Positions 35,171 through 44,620 of a DNA stretch of 64,000 nucleotides are shown here, piece after piece. The notes below the pieces were generated by a model. It was not told the origin of the DNA. It saw only the letters and a program-made list of their open reading frames with translations, and did no database searches. The DNA is from Methylorubrum populi (GTDB lineage Bacteria > Pseudomonadota > Alphaproteobacteria > Rhizobiales > Beijerinckiaceae). Position 1 is the first letter of the stretch; each line of letters starts with the position of its first letter. Both the position numbers and the translations under genes were made by a program. Location of the stretch: assembly GCA_036946625.1 (NCBI GenBank), contig JAQIIU010000002.1, positions 310,001-374,000 on the forward strand. Direction: 5' to 3'.

Positions 35171-37222
35171 ATGAGCGGCGACGATGACGGCCGCTTCCGC
35201 CCGAGACCCGGCCGCGTTCGCTCGGACGCGCCGAAGATCGGTCAGGCGAAGAGCTTCCTCAGCCAAGTCCGCAAGGTTACGCGCCAGCAGCAGGTGGCTT
35301 CCAGCCGAGGTCGACCGGCGAAGGGCGGCAGTTCCCATCGTAGCCCGAACGGCAAGAGCCTCGTCGTTTCCGGCCGAGGCGTTCAGCGCGGACGTGGCGC
35401 CGCCTTCGTCCGCGCCCGCAACCTGTCGGACTGTTGGAGCCATCGCCAGTCCGGCAGCCGCCGCGTCGTCGTGAAGGTGCGCCACGTCCGGGGTGCCGGA
35501 CGGAACGGCAAGGGCGCCGCGCATCTCCGCTACATTCAGCGCGACGGTACGTCCCGCGACGGCGAGCGCGGCCGGCTCTATTCGGCTGGCGAAGACCGCG
35601 CCGATGGCGACGCCTTCCTCGACCGCGGTAAGGACGATCGGCACCAGTTCCGCTTCATCGTCTCGCCGGAGGACGCCGCCGACCTCGCGGACCTGACCGG
35701 CTACACCCGCGAGCTGATGGCGCAGGTTGAGATCGATCTCGGCACGAAGCTCGACTGGGTTGCGGTCAACCACCACAACACCGGCCATCCGCACGTCCAC
35801 GTCATCGTCAATGGCCGCGACGAGCACGGGCAGGATCTCGTTATCAACGGAGACTATCTGTCGGCCGGCATCCGCGAACGCGCGGGCGAGCTGGCGACGC
35901 TGGATCTCGGCCCCGTCACCGAGATCGAGCAGCGCCGCAAGCTGACCGCCGAGATCGACCAGGACCGGTTCACCCGTATCGACCGCGCGATGATCGCCGA
36001 GGCCAAGGACCGCGTCGTCGACCTGCGCCGCGAGCCGGACGAGCTGCGCGGCCATTCCGATCGCACCCTGCGCCTCCGCCGGCTTGGCAAGCTCGGCGAT
36101 ATGGGCCTCGCCACCGAGCAGGCGCCCGGCGTCTGGGAATTGAGCGAACGGCTGGAGCCGACGCTGCGTGATATGGGCGAGCGCGGCGACATCGTCCGCA
36201 CCATGCAGAAGGCGCTGCGGGCCGGGGGCGCCGAGCGCGACCCGATGACGTTCGCGATCCACGACGCCGCGCCCGCGACGGCGATCGTCGGCCGCGTGCT
36301 CGACAAGCACCTCACCGACGAGCTGGGCGAGAACCTGACGCTGGTGATCGACGGGATCGACGGGCGAACGCACCATGTCTCCGGCATTGAGCCGGCCCGT
36401 GTCGAGGACGCCCGCATCGGCAGCATCGTCGAGATCGGGCCGGCAAAGAAGACGGTCCGTCCGGCAGATCGCACCATCGCCGGCATGGCCGAAGAGGGCA
36501 TCTATCGGCCGAGCCGTCATCTGGAGCAGGCGCGGTTCGACGGCCGGGTGCCGGGCGGCGACTACGAAGCCTTCGTCGATGCGCACGTTCGCCGCCTGGA
36601 AGCGCTGCGCGGTGCTGGCACCGCCGAGCGGATCGACGCCGACCAATGGCGCATCCCCGGCGACTTCGAAGCCCGTGCCGCCGCGCACGACGCCGAAGGT
36701 AACGGCCGGGCCAACATCCGCATCCTCTCGACCTTCGACCTCGAACGGCAGATCGGCTCGGACGGCGCCACCTGGCTTGATCGTCGGCTGATCGGCACCG
36801 GCGCCTCGGACCTATCACCGGCTGGGTTCGGCGATCAGGTCCGCGAAGCGATGGTACGGCGGCGCGAGACTTTGATCGACCGGGGTGACGCTGCCCGGCA
36901 GCCGGACGGTCGCGTGACCTACCGGCGCAACCTGATCGCCTCGCTTCAGGAACGCGAGGTCGCCGGCGCGGGTGCGGCGCTGGCCGCCAAGAAAGCAATC
37001 CCGTTCCGCGCCGCAGCCGATGGCGAGACGGTCACCGGCACGTTCACCGGAACCGCTCAGCTATCGAGCGGCAAGTTCGCTGTCGTCGAGAAAAGCCACG
37101 AGTTCACGCTCGTCCCGTGGCGGCCGGTCATCGACCGCCAGCTCGGCCGCGAGATGTCCGGCATCGTGCAAGGCGGATCGGTGTCGTGGCAGATAGGGCG
37201 GCAGCGAGGTGTCGCCCTATGA
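35171..37222 (+). CDS. relaxase/mobilisation nuclease with DUF3363 (RlxS-type)
   Basis: This 683-residue protein has a VirD2-like N-terminal nuclease. AAHLRYIQRDG (about 117-126) holds a candidate catalytic tyrosine, and NHHNTGHPHVHVIVNGRD (about 200-217) is the metal-binding histidine motif III. The C-terminal 400 residues match DUF3363. It would nick oriT and lead the strand through TraG. This relaxase belongs to the plus-strand ICE; a different, Ti-type TraA lies at the right end. The frame is intact. Confidence 0.92.
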   Translation: MSGDDDGRFRPRPGRVRSDAPKIGQAKSFLSQVRKVTRQQQVASSRGRPAKGGSSHRSPNGKSLVVSGRGVQRGRGAAFVRARNLSDCWSHRQSGSRRVVVKVRHVRGAGRNGKGAAHLRYIQRDGTSRDGERGRLYSAGEDRADGDAFLDRGKDDRHQFRFIVSPEDAADLADLTGYTRELMAQVEIDLGTKLDWVAVNHHNTGHPHVHVIVNGRDEHGQDLVINGDYLSAGIRERAGELATLDLGPVTEIEQRRKLTAEIDQDRFTRIDRAMIAEAKDRVVDLRREPDELRGHSDRTLRLRRLGKLGDMGLATEQAPGVWELSERLEPTLRDMGERGDIVRTMQKALRAGGAERDPMTFAIHDAAPATAIVGRVLDKHLTDELGENLTLVIDGIDGRTHHVSGIEPARVEDARIGSIVEIGPAKKTVRPADRTIAGMAEEGIYRPSRHLEQARFDGRVPGGDYEAFVDAHVRRLEALRGAGTAERIDADQWRIPGDFEARAAAHDAEGNGRANIRILSTFDLERQIGSDGATWLDRRLIGTGASDLSPAGFGDQVREAMVRRRETLIDRGDAARQPDGRVTYRRNLIASLQEREVAGAGAALAAKKAIPFRAAADGETVTGTFTGTAQLSSGKFAVVEKSHEFTLVPWRPVIDRQLGREMSGIVQGGSVSWQIGRQRGVAL

Positions 37223-37453
37223 TTACGTCGCCGCTCGTAGGGCCGCGAAGCTGATCTGCTTGTTGCTCGACCTTCGGTGTTCGCTTGACGCCGCCGCGAT
37301 AGCGCGGATCATCTCTCTGATCGCCGTATCTGTCACCATCGCTACAGACAGCCGGATCGATGGCGGCACGACGATTCCGCTTGTTGCTGAGAAGATGTAT
37401 TCTCGCCGCAGGTTCCGAGGAAAGAGGGCATAACCTCGCGGTCCCGCCGCTTC

Positions 37454-38488
37454 TCAGGCTTCAACACGCCGGAACTGCTTGCGATAGAGGTTCGGCGGAA
37501 TGCCGAACTTCGATGTGAAGTGTAGCCGGAGATTGGTGGCTGTTCCCATGCCCGCCCCATCTGCAATGTGTTCCATCGACAGGCTCGTCGTTTCAAGAAG
37601 ATCGCGCGCCAGTGCCAGCCGCTGCGTGGTCAGCCATGCCAGCGGGCTTTCCCCTGTCTCTTCCCGGAAGCGTCGCGCCAGTGTGCGCTCGCTCATGGCG
37701 GCTGCGCTCGCCATCCGTTCGATCGTCCACGGTTCCGCCGGATCGCTCCGGAGCCGGTCGAGCAAAGTCCCCAGCGAACTGTCCGATCGCGCGAGGACCG
37801 GACGTTCGATGAACTGCGCCTGCCCGCCGCTGCGATGCGCGGCGACCACCAAGCGCCGCGCGACGCTGTTCGCTGCGTCCGGACCGAAATCGAGACGCAC
37901 CAGATGAAGCAGCAGGTCGATCCCGGCTGCCGAGCCGGCCGACGTGAAGACGCGATCGTCTCCGGCGTACAACGTATCGGCATCCACGAGGACGGCGGGA
38001 TAGGCCGTTTGCAGACGTTCGGCATAGCGCCAATGCGTTGTTGCCCGCCGACCATCCAAAATCCCCGTCGCCGCAAGCAGGAAGGCACCCGAACAGATCG
38101 AGACGAGGCGCGCGCCGCGCGCATGGGCGGCAAGCAGGGCGCCACGGACGGCATCGGACGGAGCCTCTCTCTCCGACCGCCAACCAGGGATGACGATCGT
38201 CCCGGCCTCGCCCAGCACCTCGAGACCCTTATCGACCTCGACCGCCAAACCCGCGTTCGTCGCCAGTCGGCCCGGACGCTCGGTACAGGCAGCGAACCTG
38301 TACCAGTCCGCCCCCATCTCCGGGCGCGAGAGACCAAACACCTCGGCTGTTATGCCGAATTCGAACGCGCAAAGCCCCTCATAGGCAAGGGCGACGACGA
38401 GGCGATTGGGTGTGGCGGAAACCTTTGGCACGATTCTTACGATAAACGGCAATCGAGCCGCTGGCGAGGGAGCACCGCGTAACGGCAC
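37454..38488 (-). CDS. GlxA/FtrA-type AraC regulator
   Basis: This protein of about 340 residues has an N-terminal DJ-1/PfpI-like domain (LVVALAYEGLCAFEFGITAE, then ARLVSICSGAFLLAATGILD with the nucleophile-elbow cysteine). The C-terminal AraC helix-turn-helix pair is AAAMSERTLARRFREETGES and GMGTATNLRLHFTSKFGIPP. Its start lies 26 bases from the divergent rhodanese gene, so it probably controls that gene. An in-frame GTG about 20 codons further in is another possible start. Confidence 0.9.
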   Translation of the reverse strand: MPLRGAPSPAARLPFIVRIVPKVSATPNRLVVALAYEGLCAFEFGITAEVFGLSRPEMGADWYRFAACTERPGRLATNAGLAVEVDKGLEVLGEAGTIVIPGWRSEREAPSDAVRGALLAAHARGARLVSICSGAFLLAATGILDGRRATTHWRYAERLQTAYPAVLVDADTLYAGDDRVFTSAGSAAGIDLLLHLVRLDFGPDAANSVARRLVVAAHRSGGQAQFIERPVLARSDSSLGTLLDRLRSDPAEPWTIERMASAAAMSERTLARRFREETGESPLAWLTTQRLALARDLLETTSLSMEHIADGAGMGTATNLRLHFTSKFGIPPNLYRKQFRRVEA

Positions 38489-38514
38489 AAAGCGTCATCA
38501 GTAGGAGACGCTTC

Positions 38515-38922
38515 ATGGCCAACGCCGTTATCGACATACCCGCAGCCTCCGCCACGGAGGCCGAGGCTCGCTTCGCCGACAGCTTCCGTTTCGAGACGGA
38601 CTGCTGGGACGTGCATGAGGCGCTGTCGCGTCCCGATCCCAATTTCGTGTTGCTCGACGTGCGCGGACCCGAGATGTTCGCTAAAGGCCATGTGCCCGGC
38701 GCGATCAATCTGCCGCATGGCAAGATTATCGCATCCAAGATGGCGGCGTGGCCAGCCGATACACTGTTCGTCACCTACTGCGCCGGTCCGCATTGCAACG
38801 GCGCGGCACGGGGAGCGCTTCGCCTCGCGAAGCTGGCGCGCCCTGTGAAGATCATGACAGGCGGCGTGACTGGCTGGATCGACGAGGGTTTCCCGCTGGA
38901 AAGCGGTCATCCGAGTGCCTGA
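38515..38922 (+). CDS. rhodanese-like sulphurtransferase
   Basis: This 135-residue single-domain protein has VLLDVRGPEMFAKGHVPGAI, then the active-site loop VTYCAGPHCNGAA with the catalytic cysteine, and IMTGGVTGWIDEGFPLE. GGAGA lies before the ATG. It carries sulphur or detoxifies cyanide or thiols. It overlaps the GNAT gene, and the pair with the divergent GlxA-type regulator is a recurring proteobacterial cargo module. Confidence 0.9.
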   Translation: MANAVIDIPAASATEAEARFADSFRFETDCWDVHEALSRPDPNFVLLDVRGPEMFAKGHVPGAINLPHGKIIASKMAAWPADTLFVTYCAGPHCNGAARGALRLAKLARPVKIMTGGVTGWIDEGFPLESGHPSA

Positions 38923-39397
38923 TCGGCTCACCAACGCCGACGACGGCAGCAACGACATCTGCATCCGTCCCGCCCGCGGGGTGGATGCAGAGGCCATGCT
39001 TCCGTTGATCCACAACCATGCCGCCTATGAGGGCGGACATGCCAGCGTTACCGAAGAGACCGTTCGATCCGCTTTGGATGGAGTGCCAGCCGTCTTGGCT
39101 GCTTGGGTGGCGACACAGGCCGGCGCGATGGTCGGGTATGCCTCCGCGACGGTGGATTTCTCGACATGGGCCGGTCGGTCCTTCCTCCATCTCGACTGCC
39201 TGTTCGTAGAGGGTCACTGCCGGGGCCTTGGTATTGGCGCGAAGCTGTTGGCTGCGGTGCGCGCGCACGCGGCCACGCATGATCTCGCGGAGATCCAATG
39301 GCAGACACCGGCTTGGAATGAAGACGCGATCCGTTTCTACAGTCGCGAAGGGGCATCTTTCATGCCGAAAGCCCGCTTTATCCTCCCGACGAGATAA
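38915..39397 (+). CDS. GNAT-family N-acetyltransferase
   Basis: The 160-residue protein has a GTG start 8 bases inside the rhodanese gene. It has the GNAT fold: DICIRPARGVDAEAMLPLIH and SFLHLDCLFVEGHCRGLGIG (motif A, acetyl-CoA loop). QTPAWNEDAIRFYSREGASF forms motif B. The substrate is unknown. It is coupled to the rhodanese, so the two probably share a stress or xenobiotic response. Confidence 0.9.
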   Translation: MPDRLTNADDGSNDICIRPARGVDAEAMLPLIHNHAAYEGGHASVTEETVRSALDGVPAVLAAWVATQAGAMVGYASATVDFSTWAGRSFLHLDCLFVEGHCRGLGIGAKLLAAVRAHAATHDLAEIQWQTPAWNEDAIRFYSREGASFMPKARFILPTR

Positions 39398-39573
39398 ACG
39401 CACGTCGGTATCGGCATGACATCGTTCTCGGGACCGCCCGACGAAGCTGCGACGCCGGAAAGATGAAGCATTCCCGCTTGGAACGGCGAGTTAGGTCGCC
39501 TGTGAACCAACAGACTGGAAGAGGCATCCGCTTATGAACATGCCAGATCATCTGACAAATAGGCGCCTGTGAG

Positions 39574-40521
39574 ATGCGTCGGACACGCGGCGCCTCCAAT
39601 AAACCGGGCATCGCGAGCGGGCGGATACCGATGGTCTCCCTCGTGCATGTTCTCGCCGTTGCGGAGTACCTGAATTTCCATCACGCGGCGAACGTCCTCG
39701 GCACCACCCAATCGAGCGTCAGCACCAGGATCAAGGCGCTCGAAGAAGTGCTCGGCATCTTGCTTTTCGAGCGGAGGCATCGCGGCGTCCGGCTTACCGA
39801 AGCTGGGCGACGGTTCGTCGCCGAGGTGTCGACCGGCATCGGCTATCTCGACCATGCGGTTCGCACAGCGGGAGCTGCCTCCTCCGGCTCAAGTGGCCGA
39901 CTCGCCATCGGCCTTATCTCCTCCATAGCTGGCGGCTTCGTCGCCGATCTGCGCTGCCGGTTCCGCGAAGCCTATCCCGATGTTGAGCAGGTCGTGATTG
40001 AAGGCCCGTCCGCACGGACGGTCACGCTTGTGCGCGACGGAAAACTCGACGTGGCGCTTGTGCTCGATCCCGTCGAGGCACCCGACTGCCGCTCGCGGCC
40101 GTTGTGGGCCGAACCCTTCATGATCGCGTTGACCGAGCGGCACGCGCTCGCGAACGACGATACCGTCTCGTGGGCGGGCGTCGCACCGGAAACCTTCCTG
40201 ATACGAGTCGGCGGCACAGGCTCACAGCTCTTCGAGCATGTGGTGCGCCGTCTGGCCGAGCGCGGACGATCTCCCCATGTCCGGCGCTGCGACGTGGGAC
40301 GCGACACGCTGATGCACATGGTCGCGAATGGCGAAGGCATCACGCTCGTCAACGAGACCGTGCGGCAAATGCACTGTCCGGGCGTCACGTTCCGTTCGGT
40401 AGCCGACGAAACCGAACAGGCCCGGTTCAGCGCGATCTGGTCGCCACACAATCGCAATCCGCAACTCCGAAATCTTCTCGACCTCGCCGCAGAAATGCGA
40501 GCATCAGCGCAATCCGTTTGA
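39574..40521 (+). CDS. LysR-family transcriptional regulator
   Basis: This 315-residue protein has its winged helix at about residues 20-80: VLAVAEYLNFHHAANVLGTT, then SSVSTRIKALEEVLGILLFE and RLTEAGRRF. A substrate-binding domain follows (GRLAIGLISSIAGG onward). An ATG at 39631 is an alternative start that would fit the usual LysR N-terminus better. It is convergent with the XRE gene and overlaps it by 18 bases. The regulated gene is not evident, because no divergent neighbour lies upstream. Confidence 0.9.
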   Translation: MRRTRGASNKPGIASGRIPMVSLVHVLAVAEYLNFHHAANVLGTTQSSVSTRIKALEEVLGILLFERRHRGVRLTEAGRRFVAEVSTGIGYLDHAVRTAGAASSGSSGRLAIGLISSIAGGFVADLRCRFREAYPDVEQVVIEGPSARTVTLVRDGKLDVALVLDPVEAPDCRSRPLWAEPFMIALTERHALANDDTVSWAGVAPETFLIRVGGTGSQLFEHVVRRLAERGRSPHVRRCDVGRDTLMHMVANGEGITLVNETVRQMHCPGVTFRSVADETEQARFSAIWSPHNRNPQLRNLLDLAAEMRASAQSV

Positions 40522-40725
40522 CGACTTAAGAAGCTCGCCCGGTTCAATGCTGAGTGCATCTGCGATCTGGCCGAGTACGGTGACGCTGGCCGACACGTCG
40601 GCGCGTTCGATCGCGCCGATGTAGCGGGCACTCAGGCCAGCGCGGTCGGCCAACTCCTCCTGCGTCATATCCCGATCATGACGCATCCGACGCAGGTTGA
40701 TCGCCATGACCTCCTTGAGGTCCAT
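40504..40725 (-). CDS. XRE-family repressor (QseC-like)
   Basis: This 73-residue protein is essentially one helix-turn-helix: INLRRMRHDRDMTQEELADR, AGLSARYIGAIERADVS and VLGQIADALSIEPGELL. It is divergent from the small DUF2285 gene, with two near-identical palindromes between them. The same pair (qseC/qseM) sits before traG in ICEMlSymR7A and forms a switch for transfer. The equivalence here is inferred from layout. Confidence 0.85.
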   Translation of the reverse strand: MDLKEVMAINLRRMRHDRDMTQEELADRAGLSARYIGAIERADVSASVTVLGQIADALSIEPGELLKSSNGLR

Positions 40726-40746
40726 AAGCGACGAGGAACCAGCGCA

Positions 40747-40775
40747 GGAACGATCGTTCTAGGAATGATCGTTCC
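40747..40775. promoter_or_regulatory. twin palindromic operators between the XRE and DUF2285 genes
   Basis: GGAACGATCGTTCT (40747-40760) and GGAATGATCGTTCC (40762-40775) are two 14-bp near-perfect palindromes one base apart. A -10-like TATACAT (40793-40799) follows towards the DUF2285 gene, so the second site would cover its -35 region. The first lies 21 bases from the XRE start. This geometry fits a repressor that controls both directions. Confidence 0.75.
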
Positions 40776-40832
40776 GATTCGTTGGCTTGTGCTATACATA
40801 GTCATCTCCGAGCAGTGGTTGCGAGGTGGACT

Positions 40833-41126
40833 ATGCGGGCGCGGCCCGAACTCGACCCGGATGTGGACGATCTGGCGCCGGCAGCGCCGGAGATCACGGA
40901 CTATGACGAGACGCACTTCGTCACCTACATGCGCCTGCTCGACGCCGAGGCGGATCGGGCCGACTGGATGGAGGTGGCGCGGGTCGTCTTGCATCGCGAT
41001 CCGGCCGCACCGCGAACCCGGACCTGTTGGGAGAGCCATCTCGCGCGGGCGCGGTGGATGACGCACACCGGCTACCGCCATCTGCTCGAACGTGCCGCCT
41101 CCGAAATCCGGTCCCGGCCGCACTGA
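40833..41126 (+). CDS. small DUF2285 protein (QseM-like antiactivator)
   Basis: The 97-residue protein has ITDYDETHFVTYMRLLDAEA, DWMEVARVVLHRDP and RTCWESHLARARWMTHTGYR, a lone DUF2285 domain. In ICEMlSymR7A the matching protein QseM binds TraR and FseA and keeps the element silent. Here it would oppose the FseA-like protein at 27.3-28.1 kb. A TraR homologue is not in the window. It is intact. Confidence 0.82.
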   Translation: MRARPELDPDVDDLAPAAPEITDYDETHFVTYMRLLDAEADRADWMEVARVVLHRDPAAPRTRTCWESHLARARWMTHTGYRHLLERAASEIRSRPH

Positions 41127-41234
41127 CCGTCCCTTTTCTTCGCCAAGGTATCCGGCAGCCCGATCGCCAGCGATTTCCGTTGTCCGCGCCGCAGACGTGC
41201 ATTCTCTGATCGGCTCCCTTTCGACGGAGCCGGT

Positions 41235-43226
41235 ATGCGCGGAGGCCAGATACTCTGGGGGCAGGTCACCCTCGTTCTCGCGATCGTGGTCGCCACCACC
41301 TGGGGGGCGACGCAATGGACCGCTTGGCGCCTCGGTTTCCAGCCCCAGCTCGGAACGCCGTGGTTCGAGGTGGCAGGCTGGCCGGTCTATCATCCGCCGC
41401 TCTTCTTCTGGTGGTGGTACTTCTACGACGCCTATGCGCCCGCGATCTTCGTCGAAGGCGCGCTCATCGCCGCATCCGGCGGCTTCGTCTCGATCGCGGT
41501 GGCGATCGGTATGTCGATGTGGCGAGCGCGAGAAGCGAAGAACGTCGCGACCTACGGCTCAGCTCGCTGGGCATCGCCCGACGAGGTGAAGGCCGCCGGA
41601 CTGCTCGGCTCGGATGGCGTGCTGCTGGGGCGGCTCGACCGCGACTATCTCCGTCATGACGGCCCCGAGCATGTCCTGTGCTTCGCACCAACGCGATCGG
41701 GCAAGGGCGTCGGCCTCGTCGTGCCGACGCTGCTCACCTGGCCGGGCAGCGTCATCGTCCACGACATCAAGGGCGAGAACTGGACGCTGACCGCCGGCTT
41801 TCGCGCCCAGCATGGCCGCGTGCTACTGTTCGATCCGACCGATGCGGCGTCCTCGGCGTACAATCCGCTGCTGGAGGTGCGGCGCGGCGATATGGAGGTC
41901 CGCGATGTCCAGAACATCGCCGACATCCTCGTCGATCCCGAAGGCGCGCTCGACAAGCGCAATCATTGGGAAAAGACCAGCCATTCGCTGCTGGTCGGCG
42001 CGATCCTTCACGTCCTCTACGCCGAACCCGACAAAACGCTGGCCGGCGTCGCCAGCTTCCTGTCCGATCCGAAGCGCCCGGTGGAAGCGACGCTGCGCGC
42101 GATGATGTCGACGCCGCATCTCGGCGAGGCCGGCGTCCATCCCGTCATCGCCTCGTCGGCGCGCGAGTTGCTGAACAAATCCGACAACGAGCGATCGGGC
42201 GTGCTGTCGACCGCCATGTCGTTCCTCGGCCTGTACCGAGACCCCGTCGTGGCCAAGGTGACGGCGCGGTGCGACTGGCGCATCGCCGATCTGGTCTCGT
42301 GCAGGCGCCCGGTCAGCCTCTACCTCGTCGTGCCGCCCTCCGACATCGCCCGCACGAAGCCGCTGATCCGCCTGATCCTCAACCAAGTCGGGCGGCGGCT
42401 GACCGAGGAACTGAACGGATCGGCGAAGCGCCACCGCCTGCTGCTGATGCTCGACGAGTTTCCGGCGCTCGGCCGGCTCGACTTCTTCGAGAGCGCGCTC
42501 GCCTTCATGGCCGGCTACGGCATCAAGTCGTTCCTGATCGCGCAGAGCCTCAACCAGATCGAGAAGGCATACGGCGCGAACAACAGCGTGCTCGACAACT
42601 GCCACGTCCGCGTCGCCTTCGCGACCAACGACGAACGCACCGCCAAGCGCGTGTCGGACGCGCTCGGCACCGCGACCGAGATGCGCGACTCCACCAACTA
42701 TGCCGGGCACCGGCTGTCGCCGTGGCTCGGCCATCTCATGGTGTCGCGGCAGGAGACGGCCCGGCCGCTGCTGACGCCCGGCGAGGTAATGCAGCTTCCG
42801 CCCGCCGACGAGCTGCTGCTGGTCGCGGGTGTGCCGCCGGTTCGGGCGAAGAAGGCGCGCTACTACGAGGATGCCCGCTTCCGCGAACGGCTGCTGCCCC
42901 CACCCAAGCCGGCCGAAGCGAGACGCCTGCCGACACCGCCCGTAGACGACTGGTCGACGCTGGCGATCCCCACGCCAGCAGCAGGACCGGTGCAGAGCAG
43001 CGCCGATGGTAGCGTCGACGATCCGGCAAATGCTGGCATCCGCCGCGAGCCGGAGCTGCCCGAGCAGGAGGACATCGCGCCGCCCGAGCGCCCCGCCGTC
43101 AACGAGTTCGACGTGCTCGACGACGACCCGGATGTGGACGCCGCCAAGGCGCGCAGTCTGCGCAGCCAGATCACGTCGGTCGCCCGGCAGGCGTCGATGG
43201 ACCCGGCCGATGGCATTGAGCTTTGA
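41235..43226 (+). CDS. traG: TraG, type IV coupling protein (VirD4-like)
   Basis: This 663-residue protein has two N-terminal membrane helices (about 8-30 and 70-95). Walker A is FAPTRSGKGVGLVVP (about 150-164) and Walker B is LLLMLDEFPALGRLDF. FLIAQSLNQIEKAYG and CHVRVAFATNDERTAKRVS are family motifs. The final 130 residues are acidic and proline-rich. It delivers the relaxase-DNA complex to the Trb channel. It is intact. Confidence 0.95.
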   Translation: MRGGQILWGQVTLVLAIVVATTWGATQWTAWRLGFQPQLGTPWFEVAGWPVYHPPLFFWWWYFYDAYAPAIFVEGALIAASGGFVSIAVAIGMSMWRAREAKNVATYGSARWASPDEVKAAGLLGSDGVLLGRLDRDYLRHDGPEHVLCFAPTRSGKGVGLVVPTLLTWPGSVIVHDIKGENWTLTAGFRAQHGRVLLFDPTDAASSAYNPLLEVRRGDMEVRDVQNIADILVDPEGALDKRNHWEKTSHSLLVGAILHVLYAEPDKTLAGVASFLSDPKRPVEATLRAMMSTPHLGEAGVHPVIASSARELLNKSDNERSGVLSTAMSFLGLYRDPVVAKVTARCDWRIADLVSCRRPVSLYLVVPPSDIARTKPLIRLILNQVGRRLTEELNGSAKRHRLLLMLDEFPALGRLDFFESALAFMAGYGIKSFLIAQSLNQIEKAYGANNSVLDNCHVRVAFATNDERTAKRVSDALGTATEMRDSTNYAGHRLSPWLGHLMVSRQETARPLLTPGEVMQLPPADELLLVAGVPPVRAKKARYYEDARFRERLLPPPKPAEARRLPTPPVDDWSTLAIPTPAAGPVQSSADGSVDDPANAGIRREPELPEQEDIAPPERPAVNEFDVLDDDPDVDAAKARSLRSQITSVARQASMDPADGIEL

Positions 43227-43239
43227 GGAGGGACGGCCA

Positions 43240-43692
43240 ATGCCGACCAAGACCCGCATGAACGTCTACTTCGACCCCGACCTCCTGAAAAAGGTCGAGG
43301 CGCTGGGGCTCCGTCGCAACGTATCGAAATCCGCCATCGTCGAAGCCGCCGTCGCGTCCTTCCTGTCGGCGGATGCGTCGGAGCGGCTGGAGGCGGTGTT
43401 CGCCCGCCGCATGGACCGGATCGGCAGGCAGATCGACGGGATGGACGAAGACCTCGCCATCGTCGGCGAGACGCTGTCGCTCTTCATCCGCTTCTGGATG
43501 ACCGTCACGCCGCCGCTGCCCGACAGCGCGCAGGCGTCGGCGCGAGCGAAGGGCAGCGAACGGTTCGAGGGCTTCCTGCAAACGCTAGGGCGGAGATTGG
43601 CGAAAGGTGACCGGGTGCTGGTGGATTTGGCACACGATGTTCGCAATTCACAATATCTAGATCAGCACTCGAATGAAAAGGAATATGTTTAG
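43240..43692 (+). CDS. CopG-like ribbon-helix-helix protein, altered C-terminus
   Basis: This 150-residue protein starts with a ribbon-helix-helix, MNVYFDPDLLKKVEALGLRR and SKSAIVEAAVASFLSAD. MDEDLAIVGETLSLFIRFWM follows, as in the CopG-type gene that normally stands between traG and trbB. After FLQTLGRRLAKGDRV the sequence (VDLAHDVRNSQYLDQHSNE) looks unrelated and AT-richer. The inserted sigma-factor cargo probably begins here and changed the tail. It may regulate the trb operon. Confidence 0.85.
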   Translation: MPTKTRMNVYFDPDLLKKVEALGLRRNVSKSAIVEAAVASFLSADASERLEAVFARRMDRIGRQIDGMDEDLAIVGETLSLFIRFWMTVTPPLPDSAQASARAKGSERFEGFLQTLGRRLAKGDRVLVDLAHDVRNSQYLDQHSNEKEYV

Positions 43693-43732
43693 CGCATCCC
43701 GGCCAGAGTTATCGCTCAATCGGTCATTGTTG

Positions 43733-44620
43733 TCAGATGATCGTGCCATTGTCACTGAATGGGTAAAGTTTTTCAGGATTTCGCATGATATAGACTGTCG
43801 ATATGGAAGGATATTCATTTGTTTCGAACCAGATTCTCGCGAATACATTTGGGCCATCTAAAAGCGCTATGCCATACCCGGTCGCGAGCGCCTCAAAAAT
43901 CCAGTTATAACGTCGCCACCAGCCACGCGCCCTCGCGAGATATTCGAGAACTTGGGCACGACCTTGCAATGGTTCGATGATCGCCGAAGCTTTCCCGCCA
44001 CCATCAGCGACGAGTCTAACGTCCTCAGCCAGAACCTTGGAAAATTCTGCTGCATCGTCCGTAAGTATCGCGCTTTGAAACGCCAATAGTAGTTCGCGGT
44101 GTTTGTCGACATCCATTCTCTCATGATTCTCACCGCATGCGATTTTGCGCCCCGCGCGCGAGACAAGTTTGCGACTCGCGTCTACCGTTACGCTAAGGAT
44201 TTCTGCAACTTCGACATGTGAGAGTCCGAAGACTTTGTTCAGAAGGAATGCGGCACGTTCCTTGGGCGTCGCCCGCTCTAGGATCATCAGAAATGCGGTT
44301 TCGAGCGCATACGAGAGTTCTTGCGGTTGATGAGCATACTCCCCTCCGAGCGGTTCGGGGAGCCATGACCCGATATAGTCCGTTCGAGATCTCGCGACGG
44401 AGCGGAGGATATCGATCGAACGGTGCGTGCAGGCAGTCATCATCCACGCTGCGGGATCACGGATGCCGGCTTGATCGGCACCAGCCCAGCGCAGGAAAAC
44501 GTCTTGAACCACATCCTCAGCATCCGCGCGGATGCCGAGCATGCGATACGCCATCCCGAACAGGGTGGGCCGGACGCGTAGGAACGCCGCAACTCCGTCC
44601 TGATCGTCATGTGAAGTCAT
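43733..44620 (-). CDS. ECF41-type sigma factor with fused regulatory domain
   Basis: This 295-residue protein has sigma region 2 (GMAYRMLGIRADAEDVVQDV) and region 4 (RAAFLLNKVFGLSHVEVAEI). A SnoaL-like C-terminal domain follows. It shows the three marks of ECF41: SWLPEP in the linker, VADGGGKASA, and MRNPEKL near the end. The C-terminal domain acts as a built-in control instead of an anti-sigma factor. Its ATG overlaps the stop of the upstream monooxygenase gene. An ECF41-type promoter precedes that gene, so the unit should be self-activating. Confidence 0.92.
   Translation of the reverse strand: MTSHDDQDGVAAFLRVRPTLFGMAYRMLGIRADAEDVVQDVFLRWAGADQAGIRDPAAWMMTACTHRSIDILRSVARSRTDYIGSWLPEPLGGEYAHQPQELSYALETAFLMILERATPKERAAFLLNKVFGLSHVEVAEILSVTVDASRKLVSRAGRKIACGENHERMDVDKHRELLLAFQSAILTDDAAEFSKVLAEDVRLVADGGGKASAIIEPLQGRAQVLEYLARARGWWRRYNWIFEALATGYGIALLDGPNVFARIWFETNEYPSISTVYIMRNPEKLYPFSDNGTII

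Noticed and set aside
37209..37433. Small frame after the relaxase
   Set aside because: It overlaps the relaxase end, has no ribosome site and resembles no family. The gap to 37453 looks empty.
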